Shown in pieces: positions 1 through 11,929 of a DNA stretch of 64,000 bases; position 1 is the first letter of the stretch, and each line of letters starts with the position of its first letter. Below the pieces are notes generated by a model. The model searched no databases and was not told the DNA's origin. It saw only the letters and a program-made list of their open reading frames with translations. Made by a program: the position numbers and the translations under genes. This DNA is from Peromyscus leucopus (taxonomy: Eukaryota; Chordata; Mammalia; Rodentia; Cricetidae), in assembly GCF_004664715.2 (NCBI RefSeq), contig NC_051079.1, positions 61,431,660 to 61,495,659 of the forward strand, read 5' to 3'.

Positions 1-27
1 ATTTTAAAAATGAAAACGGTAACTACT

Positions 28-197
28 TTTTTTTTTTTTTTTTTTTTTTGGTTTTTTAAGACAGGGTTTCTCTGTGTAGCTTTGCACATTTCCTGGAACT
101 CACTTGGTAGCCCAGGCTGGCCTCGAACTCACAGAGATCTGCCTTCCTCTGCCTCCCGAGTGCTGGGATTAAAGGCGTGCACCACCACCACCCGGCT
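28..197 (-). mobile_element. B1 SINE, young, with 16-bp target duplication
   Basis: Reverse-complement B1: a poly-T run, then gacagggtttctctgtgtag, ctggcctcgaactcacagag and tgctgggattaaaggcgtgc. The direct repeat aacggtaactactttt flanks it at 15-30 and 198-213, which marks an L1-mediated insertion. The perfect duplication suggests a fairly recent event. Confidence 0.95.
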
Positions 198-359
198 AAC
201 GGTAACTACTTTTAACAATAAAATGCAAATAATACATGAATGTGTACATTTGAACAGTTTTCTCCCTAACCTAATTACTCTCCTTGGAGGTTAGTGATTT
301 CTTTAATATCCTTTCAAGAGGAAAACAAAAGGCATTTCAGCTTATCTTTCATTTTGTTA

Positions 360-528
360 AAGAAGATTGATGTTTATTATGTATATGTCTGTGTGCAGGT
401 GCTAGGAGGAGGCCAGAAGAGGGCATTAAAACCCCTGGAGCTGGTGTGACAGGCAGTCGTGAGCCACCCAAGATGGATGAGCAGGTAACACTCTTAACAG
501 CTGAGCCATCTCCCCAGCCCCAGCTTAT
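360..528 (-). mobile_element. B2-family SINE
   Basis: Reverse-complement B2/B3: gaggccagaagagggcatta, then gagccaccca and the tRNA-like promoter end ctgagccatctccccagccc. It is diverged and has no clear target duplication. Confidence 0.85.
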
Positions 529-669
529 TTTGCTTTTAAAAGATGCACATAAGCTGAACTGCAATATAGTCTCTTACACACCAGGATATTTTTCACCTGC
601 CAGGACCTCACTGGTTTCCTTAGACAGCAGACAGGGATCTGATAGGTTCTTTATTTATAATGCACATTG

Positions 670-708
670 GTGTTGTTGTTGTTATTATTATTGTTGTTGT
701 TGTTGTTT
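670..708. repeat. (GTT)n/(ATT)n microsatellite
   Basis: Imperfect trinucleotide run, GTT units with an ATT core. It sits just before the next SINE. Confidence 0.9.
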
Positions 709-722
709 TCTAACAGTATCCT

Positions 723-895
723 AGGGCTGGGCTGCCCCTTAGTTTATAGAGCACTCACCTCCTGTGCTTGAGCTCTGGGTTGAATCCCCGCACCAAGTAA
801 ACCAGATGTGACGGCGGGTTGCTGGAATTTCAGAGTCCTCCTCAACTACAAAGTGAACTCAAGGGCAGCCTGAGTAATATGAAACAGTTTCCAAG
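723..895 (+). mobile_element. B4-type (ID + B1) SINE
   Basis: An ID/tRNA-like head (gggctgg…ttgaatccccgcacc) is followed by a diverged B1-like tail (gaactcaagggcagcctgag). Confidence 0.75.
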
Positions 896-1383
896 TAAAG
901 AATACATGATGAAAGTATTCTGATATATTTATTTAGCCTGCTCCTTGCTGGCAGGCGTTTCCCACATTTGTTTTGCTACTATAATAAATACCCTTCATTG
1001 AACAGTCTCTGGTCGTCATCAACAACCAGGGCTAATGCTACAGACACAGACGCAGTACCCTGCACACAGTGGGCACCATGCAGTATAGATGTCATCGCTT
1101 ATTACGATTACTTTATGGCAGATGGACATAAAATCGTTTCTTGAAGGAACTGCTTTGTCTAGTGTGCCCAGTGCACCAGGCCCTGGGTGGGTAACTCTGT
1201 AAGAACCACTGGCCAAAGGCGCTCACATGTGGACTTTTGACAGCCACGGTCCACTTTTCCTGCTAAAGGCTTGCATCAGTGGCCTTCCATTCTGACTAGG
1301 ATAGGGCTTCATTCCTAAAATCAAAATCTTAATCTGTTTTAAGTTATAATCAACTGTCACTTCCCTGAGTTTATAAAAAAAGA

Positions 1384-1421
<38 letters not shown>

Positions 1422-2035
1422 TTCAAAGTAACAACCAAAAACAAAGGCCCCAAATCCTGGTTGGGGGGACCATGACAACAGTGATTCGCACATCACTGCT
1501 CTCCTGTCCTTCCTGGAGATGACTGAGAATGCATCCCCGGAAGGAGTGTGCACCATCAGCCAACAAAGGACGCTGCCCTTCATCCCAGGGCACTTAGGAT
1601 TTATGCCCTCGGTTTGTGAACGCTCATGTGTTGACAATGGCCCCCTTTGGTTTTTTCTGGAGATCTCAAATAACCAACACTGGGAAGAGAGCTGCAGTGC
1701 TGTGGTGGAGTTGTAGCAGGAGGGGGGCATTCTGGGATTGAATATGGGGTGCTCATGGGATACCTGTTACGGGGTACATAGAAGAATGCGGTCTGCTGGT
1801 ATCTTCCTCTCTTACAGAAGGGTCCGCTGTCTCGGGAAGAGAGTGAGCGGTCAGTGACAGCACCCTTTCTTACAAAGCACTCTGGACATGGGCTTGCTGC
1901 TCTCTTGGTCAGATCGTGTCTGACAGTGCCCTCCCATCACGTGACACCGCGTGGAACGTCATTGGTCCAACCATTTACATGTGAAATTGAATGGAACAGC
2001 ACAGTCCTGGAGGAGGTTACTTTAAGGAGGATGTA
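896..2035. other. Gene-free unique sequence
   Basis: I see no exon, RNA gene or recognisable mobile element here apart from the (GA)n run at 1381-1420. The short frames present on both strands match nothing I know. Confidence 0.5.
1381..1420. repeat. (AG)n microsatellite
   Basis: About 40 bp of almost pure AG dinucleotide. Confidence 0.95.
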
Positions 2036-2300
2036 AGGGCTGAGGGCGTGGCTCGCAGGAAGAGTGCTCGCCTGGCATGCCACAGGCCCTGGGTTCAATC
2101 CCCGGTACCGATGGAAGAAACATTTATTTCAAAGCCAGATGTGGTTGGTAGCACATACTAGTGCTTGGGAGATAGAGGCAGGATGATCAGGAGGTCATTC
2201 TCAGTGGCTACACAGTGAGTTTGAGGCTAGCCTTGGCTACATGAGACCCTGTCTCCCAAACACCAAAACCAAGCATGCAAAGAATAAATAATAATAATAA
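2036..2300 (+). mobile_element. B4-type (ID + B1) SINE with (AAT)n tail
   Basis: ID head with gagtgctcgcctggcatgcc and ggttcaatccccggtacc, then a B1-like part with ggcaggatgatcaggagg and gagaccctgtctcccaaa. It ends in an aataataataata tail. Confidence 0.8.
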
Positions 2301-2410
2301 CTCTGTGGGTGAAAGTGATTACCTTGCTGCCAAGCATGAGGACTTAAATTGGATTCCTGGTGAAGGAGAAAATCGACTCATCTGACCCTACACACGTATC
2401 CCCAATGAAG
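2301..2410 (+). mobile_element. Degenerate B2/B3-like fragment
   Basis: A gtgattaccttgctgccaag…gaggacttaa…ggattcctgg…cacacgtatcccc pattern resembles the sense strand of an old tRNA-derived B2/B3 SINE. Highly diverged. Confidence 0.45.
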
Positions 2411-2754
2411 GAGTGAAGGAGTGAATGAAAAATGGAAATTTGAAATTTGAAAACGAAAAGGACATGTTAAGCACTGCTCAAAATAGACTTAAGAGAGAAC
2501 CAAGGAAGGAGACAGAGCAGGCCAGGTGAGAGGCCGTGACAATGACTCTGCCCTTAGCTGGCCAAGGCAGGAGAGGAGGAGACTGAACCCCAAGATCCCA
2601 GCCCCATTAACTTGAATCTTTGGGGGAGGCCAGGACTCACACTGCCTCTCCTTCCCAACTTGCCACACAGGCAGAGAACGGCCCCATCCCCGAGGCTGGG
2701 AGGTCGAAATCACCTAGTAAGAATACTTTGGGCTGCTAAGGGCAGGAGGGAAAC

Positions 2755-3159
2755 CCGCACGTGGACGTGGACGCGTGGACGCGTGGACGCGGCTGCCGCG
2801 GGCTCTCTTCTCTTGGCGCTGCTGATCTGTTTTCTGTTGATCCACAGAAAAGCACAGCAGCTTGCAGCCAGCTCGAGCAGCAAGAAAAACACACGAGAGG
2901 AATCTTGCGCGTGCAGAGCCACGTGCCCTGTTCTGTATCTCCAGCAATTAGCAGGGGGCAGAGAGTCAACAAAAGGTCCTATTGTGCATCTCTCTAATGT
3001 GCTCAATGTTTCGTCTTCAAGGACGAAATACAGCTCACTGTGGACTGCGGGTTTTCTCAAAGGACAGCAGTGTTCCTAGAGTTAGCTCTCCTCGCCATTC
3101 ATCAGGATGAGCCCAGGAGGAAAAGCCCGGTGCCCGGGGCTCCTCGTTGCATAACTCAG
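2755..3159 (+). promoter_or_regulatory. GC-richer segment ending in a strong splice donor; candidate 5' non-coding exon or promoter
   Basis: Seen: a CpG-containing gtggacgcgtggac-type short tandem repeat (2761-2791), gctgccgcggg, several GCGC/CGTG sites, and an actcag|gtaagg donor at 3159/3160. Inferred: Mro must have upstream non-coding 5' exons because its ATG exon carries only 4 nt of leader, and this same-strand segment could be one. Nothing in the sequence proves transcription; a spurious donor is quite possible. Confidence 0.2.
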
Positions 3160-3394
3160 GTAAGGCAGCTCGAGCAGTTTCTAGATTCTATCTGTTCTGT
3201 TTAATGTTTGGTACAACACGGGCTGTTGATCTGTATGGGTTTAACCAGAAAGACTAAAAAATGACTACGTAAGTTCATGATTACTTCTGGGAAAGAGGAG
3301 CACTGGAGATGCTGTGGGAGCCATTAACTGGGACTCCCCCCTCCCTCCTCCCCTCCCTCCTTCCCTTCCTTCCTTCTCTCCTTTCTCCTCTCCC

Positions 3395-3475
3395 TGCTAG
3401 TACTGAGGATCGAACTTAGGGCCTCCTCCTTCATGTCAGGTAAGTCCTCTTGAGCTACAACCCCAGTGCCCTCCT
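3395..3475 (-). mobile_element. ID/B4-type SINE fragment
   Basis: Reverse-complement ID signature: actgaggatcgaacttaggg … gagctacaaccccagtgcc. A CCTCC/CCTT-rich low-complexity run (3335-3392) precedes it. Confidence 0.7.
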
Positions 3476-3779
3476 TTTAAACCCGTCATTTACATTTATT
3501 ATACACGGACTTTATTCCTGGGCCGCGTGTTCTCTGGCTGTCCTTTTCTTCCATGCCACCCCTCCCCTCCAGCACAGAAGCAGTCTGTCCCTTTTCAGCA
3601 AAGATCCTCTCAATGAGGCAGCAGAGTCCACGTAGAAGGGGGCTCTGGCCACAAGCTCTGGGAGGACAGGGCACACAGCGGGGCTTTGTTCACCTGGATG
3701 TGCTCAGGGACCAGAGACTCTCTAGTAGCTAGGCCTGATGAAGTCCAGGCCAGCATGTGCTTTATAGCAAGATCCTAGT

Positions 3780-3784
<5 letters not shown>

Positions 3785-3837
<53 letters not shown>

Positions 3838-3917
3838 CAGAGAGATAGAGAGAGAGACAGAGAGAGAGAGAAGAGAGAGAAGGAGAGAGGGAGAGAGGGA
3901 GAGAGGGAGAGAGGGAG
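3785..3917. repeat. (GA)n microsatellite, about 130 bp
   Basis: Long GA run with GACA and GGGA interruptions. It directly follows a B1 tail remnant (atcctagtgagacag), so it may have grown from the SINE A-tail. Confidence 0.95.
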
Positions 3918-3989
3918 AGGGCACAGATACAGAGACATCAATTCATCGAGACATCTATAGTAGACCCGTGCGATCACTGTCACTTATAC

Positions 3990-5340
3990 ATTTTGGGCTC
4001 CTGGAGGGCTGGGTTCTGTGCCAGCCCTGTGCCAGCCTGGCCTGGTGCACCTGTCCAGGATATTGTGATGACAGGTGGCACATTGCTCTGCAAAGCAACA
4101 ACTCTCAGGCATTTGATGGATTGCTGGACGTAAGTCCGTTAGTGGCCTGGGCACTTCCCAGTGTCCTGAAGGGGAAGGTTTAAATTTCTTGGTGCTTACG
4201 GCAGTGCGGGGGGGGTTTTCTGGGTCAAAGGAGACATCCCCAGAAGGACTGGGAGTTTTTAGCAATGACTGTCAACAATAAAGGCAGGACACACAGAAGG
4301 GAGAGCCCTGGGACAAGGACGCAGCCGCTTCCTGTTCAGTTTGCAGAACTCTTATCTGCAGGAGACCAGGGGCGTGAGAGACTCCTGTGTTAGCGTGCCG
4401 CGGCAGACTTGAAGCCGAGGATGAGCCCAGCACCTGTTTCTGTGGCCTGCAGTTTACTCCAGGTTGGAGGCAACGGCCATCACTTCCTTACTAAAGCACA
4501 TGTATGCAGGACAGTGGGAGGTGACGGTGGCACGTTTGAGAAGACCCTTCCAAGAGCCTTCTCTTGCTGCAGGTAGCCCCGACACCGGTTCAGGTGGGCT
4601 GAGGAGTGTGAAAAGGGACCAGGATTACTTGTCTGACTGCTTTCAACAGGGTTCCAGCTTGAGCCTGCTTTTTTTTTTTTTTTCCGCCCTTTGCCCTTTG
4701 GCTCTTAATCAACAACTTCTGTGACACTTTGCTTTGTGATTAACAGGGACACCATATACTCTGTCTTAAGTCCTCTCCTGGTAGGTTGTCAGGGGGCGGG
4801 GTGAGTATCGGCTTCACCGGCTGAACAACCTGGCATCAGAAGTAGGATCAGATAAACTTGATGAATGAAGCCAGAAAGGATGAGGAGCCAGGCAAGTCCT
4901 CCGCCGCTGAGTTTCACCCCATCCCCTTCCCTCTTTTTGGGAGTGAAAGTTGTTGACAAGGCTTGGCCTGGCATTTCCTGGAGTAAGCAGGAAACCCGGA
5001 GTCCTCCTTTTAGACACATTTCTGGCCGGACAATGCACACTCAGGCAGGAAGCTCTCCTGTCAATGCTGAACTACAGAGAAGCCACTTTGACAGGTTGTC
5101 TCCCGATTTCACAGGTCTAAGTGGAAAGTGGGCTGTCTATTGATTTGATATGCCTTTTTCATCAATAACTCAGGAGAAAGAATTACTTTTGGGGGCTTAT
5201 ACTTCTAGTGGTGTCCGCCCCTGTGTGTCTCTCTGACAAAATGAAAATGTCAATGGGGAATAAAAATAGAGCTATCAGATAATCAAATTAAATAATTATA
5301 GTGTGCTTTTTTTTAAGAATAGCACCTTACCTGAATATCA
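3990..5340. other. Gene-free unique sequence
   Basis: No recognisable exon or repeat. It contains a 15-nt T run at 4669-4683. Nothing supports a gene. Confidence 0.5.
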
Positions 5341-5375
5341 ACATGTGACCATCAAATTATTAGTGACACTTTTCT

Positions 5376-5539
5376 TTTTTTTTTTTTTTTTGGTTTTTCA
5401 AGACAGGGTTTCTCTGTGTAGCTTTGCGCCTTTCCTGGAACTCGCTTTGGAGACCAGGCTGGCCTCGAACTCACAGAGATCCACCTGGCTCTGCCTCCCG
5501 AGTGCTGGGATTAAAGGCATGCGCCACCACCGCCCGGCC
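5376..5539 (-). mobile_element. B1 SINE, young, with 16-bp target duplication
   Basis: Near-consensus reverse-complement B1 ending in gccaccaccgcccggc. The direct repeat ttagtgacacttttct lies at 5360-5375 and 5540-5555. Confidence 0.95.
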
Positions 5540-5555
5540 TTAGTGACACTTTTCT

Positions 5556-7030
5556 AATTCCCAGAATCTTACGGTGGCATAAGGCTAAGGGAGGGGAGTC
5601 TTGGGTTCTCTTGGACATTGTGTCTTGATAAAGAGTCCTTACAAGTTGCTGCACACTGTGCTGGGAACACTCTTGAGTGCCAGCCCCCCCCCCCCCATGC
5701 CCTTGTGACCACAGTGTACAGGTGCCAGGGTGAGACCACGGCTGGCATTCTCAGGGCTCCCAGTGACCACTGCTAGTCTCAGCCTCAGTTTCCCTGGTGG
5801 CTTTAAACAGACAGTGAAGCGACACTGATTAGTTTTCCATTTGGCAACAGAGAGGACATTATACTCTATCAAATGTCTTTAAATTTGGATACAGGGTAAC
5901 TTTAGAAAGAAGGGATTATTAATAGGGTACCAGCTGGGGCTTGAGGCCCGGCTCAGTGGTAGAGGGCTTGCTAATCACAGGCAAAGACACTGTTCCTCTG
6001 TGTCTGTGTCCACGCAGGGGTGTACATTTCATTTCTGGTCTGCGATCTGTAGTCACAGTGCACAGCCCAGGCTTCTCTTCCCCGGATTCCTCTGTCCCTG
6101 GTATAATCCTGTCCAGTGTTGGGTCATCCATAGCACTAAGTGCTCAGCATCTGGATGCTGCCTTTACAAATCTATTCCTACTCTTGCAGATTTCACCCAA
6201 AAGATTAGAGCTCATTTGGAAGACCTGAACTCGAAAATCCACAGGTGTTCTCAAGTCGTGTAGACGCGCCTTTCTTAATTCCTTGATTGCCTCCTAGGTT
6301 GAGGCAAGGGGCGGGGAGGCACCACTCTGCTCCCCAGAGGCACCCCCCCCCCACGCCCTTCACCCATGCATTCCACACGTCCCTTCACATCTTCCAGGGC
6401 TATTTCTGTCCTTGCCCTATTGAAATTGCATCTCAAAGGTCAGCTGTGGTATTCTCAAAGTCCAGTCCAGACAGGGTTTTGTTTTATCTTCATTTTTCTT
6501 TACTCTGGACCATCGATTTCCCTTCCCCTCCTCTGATGTACTTATGTGGTTTATATTTATCCACCTATCACCTAATTGGATGTTCTAAACTGGTCCATTG
6601 CAGAGCAGCATCCTGGCTGGGAGTCCAAGCCCTAGCGTTAGTGTGCCTATAATGGAGTTCTCACCCTGCCACTAAGTGTATGGAAGGAAACGAGGATAAT
6701 GGGAGGCATTGTTTCCTTGGTTTGCTGTCAAAATTAAAATGGAATAATTGATGTAATATTTAGGGCTTAGCATGAGGAAGTATTCGTGAATGTTACCTGT
6801 TAGCATAACCGGCTCTCAACTCTGTGAAAGCAGACTGCTTCCCTCTTATCTCTGCCCCTTTAAGGTCATTTTGCCCTCCACATCCCTCACAGGGCCAGTC
6901 AAAAAATATTTGCCTCCATTTATTGATGCAAAGATTCCTGCAGGTGGTTTGCAGAGTTCAGGGAAGGAGAAACGGCACACTGAGGGAGGCTCCGGGAGGC
7001 TGCCGCAGCCGCGGAAACCTCGTTCAGTTT
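5556..7030. other. Gene-free, mostly unique sequence with an ID remnant
   Basis: A weak ID-like head (gcccggctcagtggtagagg) is seen near 5945-5990. The rest is unique sequence without a supportable exon. A C14 homopolymer lies near 5684. Confidence 0.45.
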
Positions 7031-7264
7031 TTAACTAAAAAATGATTTAAGTTGTTGAGTGTTTGAATCGCTCCTTTCCGGACATATGGCGTGTATTGAG
7101 CAAGAGGCGGCATTAGCAGTTAAAATACTTGTTAGTGCGACAGTCAGTTGCAACGAGGCTGCTTGGCAGTAGGGACGGCATCCAATCCTTAGATTAAATG
7201 CTGCTCTAACTGGATTACGTGGGGAGAGGCGGCCAGAGCCCTGGAAGCCTTGACTGGAAGGATG

Positions 7265-7278
7265 GCGCCATCTACTGG
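7265..7278 (-). promoter_or_regulatory. CTCF-like binding motif
   Basis: GCGCCATCTACTGG fits the known CTCF core (GCGCC-M-Y-CT-N-N-TGG in this orientation) and lies in non-repeat DNA. The match is by eye only; occupancy is unknown. Confidence 0.45.
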
Positions 7279-7429
7279 CAACATGGGGAAATGACGCGGA
7301 GTGGTGCGTGTCTTGGTTGAGGGTTAAAAGTCCCCAGAATTGCCATTCTTTCTGGAGAAAGTGTGGGTGGGACTGGACAGGAGAAATTAATAAGGGGCAG
7401 GCACAGCCAGCAGCAGGTAGGAGATCCTT

Positions 7430-7817
7430 CGGTAATGCGGAGGCGCGAAGGGCACAGCACCTTGGGTCGGCGAGCGACAACCTTGTGGGTGTCACTGGAG
7501 GGCAGTCCCATCACCCGTGTCCTGCCCCCGTCCCCACCCCACCCCCGCCCCTGACCCCACCTCGTACTCACGGATCCCCTCTCCCATTGGTCTCGCTTTC
7601 CTATTCTCTGCTGGCTCCAAATTCCGAGACGACCCTTCTTCACCTTCTGATTCCTCTTTTCCTAACGAATGAAACCACAGCCGGGAAAATCTCGCTGAGT
7701 CACCACATTTGGCGATAAGCGGGAACAGAGTGACTGCCTCCCTCCCGAGGGGTCCGGGCCAGCAGCCTCCAGCCCGACAACAGCAGGTCCTCACGTGACA
7801 GCCTCCCCAGGAGCCAG
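7430..7817 (+). promoter_or_regulatory. CpG-richer segment ending in a splice donor; candidate Mro non-coding first exon
   Basis: Seen: above-average CpG (gaggcgcgaag, gtcggcgagcgac, ccgagacgac, cccgaggggtccggg) and a ccag|gtaagg donor at 7817/7818. It lies about 10.8 kb upstream of the first coding exon on the same strand. Known: Mro has non-coding 5' exons in other mammals. Inferred: this may be one. No TATA box is obvious, and it is not a strong CpG island. Confidence 0.25.
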
Positions 7818-8429
7818 GTAAGGTAACAACTGCAGGTGACTGCGCAAAAGTGCAGGCGCCCTGGTTCCCACATCCATCCTGGAATGTGCTCTGGCCACTG
7901 GCGTCGTCGGAGGGAACTGAATCCCAAGAATGTCACTATCGGGTCACGTTTCCTTTGGAAGATGAAAGTGGACCACAACAGACCTGCAAGCCATTTATTA
8001 TTATTTTTTTCTATTAATAAATTATACAACTGGGTCACTAGATGGGTTGTGGATTGTTGTATTTTAGCAGGGAATTTTAGTGGAGGAAGGCCTGAGGGTG
8101 CTTCCGACTCAAGTGTCTGCACCCTTGGTGAGCACGCAGGGAGTTAGCTGTCTAGGAGTTTTCAGGTTCCGATGGTAAGGACAGACAGACAGTGAGCCTG
8201 CTGAGGTGATGCACAGCTATCACCCCCAGTTCCCCAGGGAGGCTGGGGCAGAAGGATTGCAAGTTCAAGGGCAGTTTGGAAGGTTTCAGGATTTTGAATT
8301 TCATTTCTGTTTGAGTTCAAATGAGTTATATTATCCTAAACTCCCAGGGTTTTGCTTTTTTTTTTTCTCTAAAAGGAAGATAATGAAGCCTTCCTGTCAA
8401 GAAAATATGGAAATTAAATGAAATATAAT

Positions 8430-9730
8430 AAGAATTCTTTTATTTGAGTTGGTGGGGCTGGATTTAGTTAATAGAGACTCATGAACACTAAAACCTCCGG
8501 TACTTGACCTGAAGTACAGGATTCCTACTAATTCAGGTCATGGCCTTTTCTTTGAATATTAATCTACTAGCTGGCTCTTTGAGTTATTTTCTTATGCAAA
8601 CCACGCATGTAATGTCATGTCATTTTTTAGCTTTGGTTTGTTTTACTCTAGCAAGAACTTAAACTCTCGAAGTGACCTGCAACATCACTTCAGTTCAGAA
8701 AGTCAGTCCAGATGAGTCACAATTTTCCTCACACTTTGTCTGTCTGCACACCTATTGACACAGCGATAATTTAACCGCTTTCCATCGTGAAGTCACTGGA
8801 GAACATCTAACCCTGCTTTCAGAGAACGACTTTCTCCCCTTGTACCCTCGGGCGCTTTCAGATGTTTGATCCCTTGTGCGCTAATAGTTAATTAAGTAAA
8901 CTAATTAGTTTCACGGTTGCAATAACAGGTACAGCTGTGAACTGCTTCTTGGGAAGCATGCTCCTACCATGGAGCAGATGTAATGAGTACTGTCCCCACT
9001 GCAGTGGGTGACAAAGTTCTCACGGGGCCCAGAGAATCACAGTTAACCTTCAGCCTGAGTTAAGCAGATGGAGTCAGTATTTCCTACCCCACGTTCAGAG
9101 AGCTTGACCTCATGCCTCCTGAACAAAAGTGCCTTATCTGTTGTCAGGAGCTGCCCACATTATTATCATCGCTAATGAGCTCAGAGTTCAAAGGGTAGTT
9201 TGAAATCTAGCAGTTTTCCCCATCATTTCACGGATGAGGAAAAAAAATAATACAGCTGTTTGTAACCCGGATCTTCATAAAATGCCTCGTGGCTTCCGTA
9301 CATCGAAGGGCGTACATCATGAAGCTAATATTTGAGTCTCAGGGATTCATGTCTGTAAAGTGTTAGAATACTGCTTGGAAGGCTTCTAGTTCCCCTGATC
9401 CATAACTTTTCTGTAGGATGAACAGGACATGCTCATGGCCTTGGAGGTAATGAAAACCTTGAGCCTGGACATGGCGTACGTTGGAAGCACCTTCAGAGGC
9501 AGAGGGTTGTATTAAGCAGTGGGCAAACAAGCACCAGCCAGACTCTTGTCTTCAGCTCGAGGTGTCCAAGCTTCCTCCTCCTCGGTCCCCCAGACTGGGT
9601 CTCGCTAAGCTTAACAGTAGAGTCTACCTCTAGTAGGAAATGGCTGGTTACCACCACAGCCAAGTGACCAGGACTCCCTGTCCTGAATTCATCAGTAGTT
9701 TGTTTACCGTGTTCCTTTCAGACAGCTTGT
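8430..9730. promoter_or_regulatory. Repeat-poor stretch with AT-rich homeodomain-like cluster; possible conserved non-coding element
   Basis: About 1.3 kb in which I recognise no transposon, unusual for this window. At 8880-8910 several TAAT/ATTA cores, a ttaattaa palindrome, the palindrome aactaattagtt and a forkhead-like gtaaac are packed together. Conservation is inferred, not shown. Confidence 0.35.
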
Positions 9731-9865
9731 GTGGTCACAGGTAGAGATGATTCCTTGGTTGGTTTTGATTGTGTAAAGGTCACAGCTATTGGAAGAAAGC
9801 TGCCGGTACCGAGTCTGTTGCTGGTACTAGGACTGTGCAACGCCTTGGACTCTGAGTTTGCTTTT

Positions 9866-10148
9866 ACTTTGTCTTTATTTTTTGAGACAAGGTCTTGTTT
9901 GTTCTATAGCTTAGACCTTTCTGGAACCCGTGGCCTTTCTGCTTTTGCTGCCCGAAAGCCTCGAGGGTAAGGTACACTGCCGCACCCTGCTTGCTTGTTC
10001 TTTTGTTTGTTTTTATTTCATTTGGTTTGGAGACAGAGTCTCCCCACATAGCCTGGGATGGTGCCTGGGAGCTCTCTACATAGCCCAGGCTGGCCTTGAA
10101 CTAGCTGTCCTCCTGCCTCTGTGCCCTGAATGCTAGGATTAACAGATG
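9866..10148 (-). mobile_element. Two old B1-related fragments
   Basis: Two diverged reverse-complement B1-like units in a row: tttgagacaaggtcttgttt… (9877-9985) and ttggagacagagtctcccca…gcccaggctggccttgaact (10028-10148). Confidence 0.7.
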
Positions 10149-10189
10149 TTGTTTTGCTTTTTATGGAAATTTTAATAATGGCATTCTGA

Positions 10190-10320
10190 ATGGACACAGT
10201 CGCTCCTGTCGTTAATCCCAGCACTAAGGAGACGGAGGCAAGGAGATCTCAAGTTTGAAGCTACTACTTAGCTAGTTGAAGGCTAGCCTGAGCTATGTCA
10301 TGAGACTTGCTTTTAAACAA
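10190..10320 (+). mobile_element. Diverged B1 SINE
   Basis: Sense B1 landmarks: ttaatcccagcactaagg, ggaggcaaggagatctcaag, ggctagcctgagctatg. Truncated and diverged. Confidence 0.7.
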
Positions 10321-11920
10321 TGGAGGGTTGGGGCTATAGGCGGTCGGTGAGCACTTATCCAGCATATGCAAACTCCCGCACTTGGCCTCTATACTGGGAA
10401 GAAAAAAAGCATCCTAGAGGCCAAGATCTCTGCATGCTAAGGTCATGCTTTTTCCTGGGGCTACTATCAAGCCCCAGACTGATTTTAATTTTATCTTGAC
10501 AGTCATCTTCGTTTATTTCTGTTGTTATTTCATAATAACAAAGCACCAGAGATGGGGTAAGTAATAGAGTGATTTGGGCTCTCAGTTCTGGTCCAAAGTT
10601 AAAGGACCCCATTGGTAGGTGATTTCCTTGCTGACAGAGTCCTAAAGTGTTTGTAGAAACATCCCCTGGTGAGAGATCAGCCCAACCAAGCTGGATTCTA
10701 CAACAGACTCAGTTTTGAGATAGCATTAACCCATTGGTCCTTTACTCACACGAATGGCACTATGAATTTATTCGTGACGGCACAGCCTGAGCCGGCTCAC
10801 AGTGAACATTAAGTTTCAATGTGAGTCTGGAAGGGCTAAATCGTATTCAAACCACTAGAAACTGTGAACTTCGATGTGTTCCATAAACACATGCTGCAAT
10901 TCTTTACTTTCTGCAAGTACCAACTTTCTCTTCTCTCAAAACACGGCCCCAAGCCCTTCTGTGATTTCTGGGGTCTCTCCTGGGGTATAGCCTCAGTTCC
11001 ACGGAGTGTGCCAATCTTGGGATTAATTGCTAGTTCAGAGATTCGCATACACTAGTGTTTGTTTGGCAATACCTGGAGTCTTGTACAAAAAGGGTGACAC
11101 TCGGGCCCTTTGTTCCCTGAGATTCTGGTCCAGCAGTTCTGAAGTGGGTCTGGGGTCTGACAAGTCCTAGGAATGCTGATGTAGAAGGCTCCCCTGTCAG
11201 CGTGGAAAACGCTTTCAAGCTTGCATGCAAGAGCAAGATGAGCTTTGGAAGCCAGCCTGCCAGCTGACAGGAGAGCCTAGTTTTGGTCTCCTGAGGGGAA
11301 GCAGGGACATCGGAGAGGGTTTGCTCGAACAAGCGGCAAGCTAGAGAAGGAGCCTGTGAGAGTCTCTCTAACCACAGGCACTGAGTCTTCCAGAAGCAGC
11401 AGCTCAACTTGCCTTCACGTTGCCCTGCTTGCGAACGTTCCAAGACTTCTAGTCCTGCCTATTAGGACCGGGCTTGCCGCTTGGTTTCAGAAGCTGGGGG
11501 AAGCTGCCTTAGCCGGTTAGCATCCTTTGTGGCTCAGCTGCCCTTGCAAAAAGAAGTTGAGCATAAGAAACAAGGAATAGCTTGTTTTCTTGCCCAGCAG
11601 AGAGTAGCTCCAGTCATGCTTTACTTTGCCATGGGACACAGACGCCAACTGCTTTACAATGAGGCTCATGGCCTGCTCGCTGAGCGGGCCCCAGCCTATC
11701 AGATTAGTGCCTTTTTAAGTTACCAGTAAGCTGTCATCAGGTATCTGTTGACTCCGATCCACAGTGTCTCACCTAAGGAGAAGCAGCTTCTGGTCACACA
11801 TAAAGTGGCCTGGAGAAAACCTCAGGAGCGACCACACATGTCTTTGGTTGTTTTCTGTTTTGCCTCAGTATGAGTTTGTAAGTCCTTTGTGCTGGAGGGG
11901 ACAGCCTTTCAATGCTGTGG
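10321..11920. other. Gene-free unique sequence
   Basis: No exon, RNA gene or clear transposon recognised. Moderate-length frames on both strands resemble nothing I know. Confidence 0.45.
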
Positions 11921-11929
11921 TTTCTTTGT

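Noticed and set aside
1..8200. Expected 5' end of Me2 on the other side of Mro
   Set aside because: No Me2 coding exon or strong CpG island is visible.
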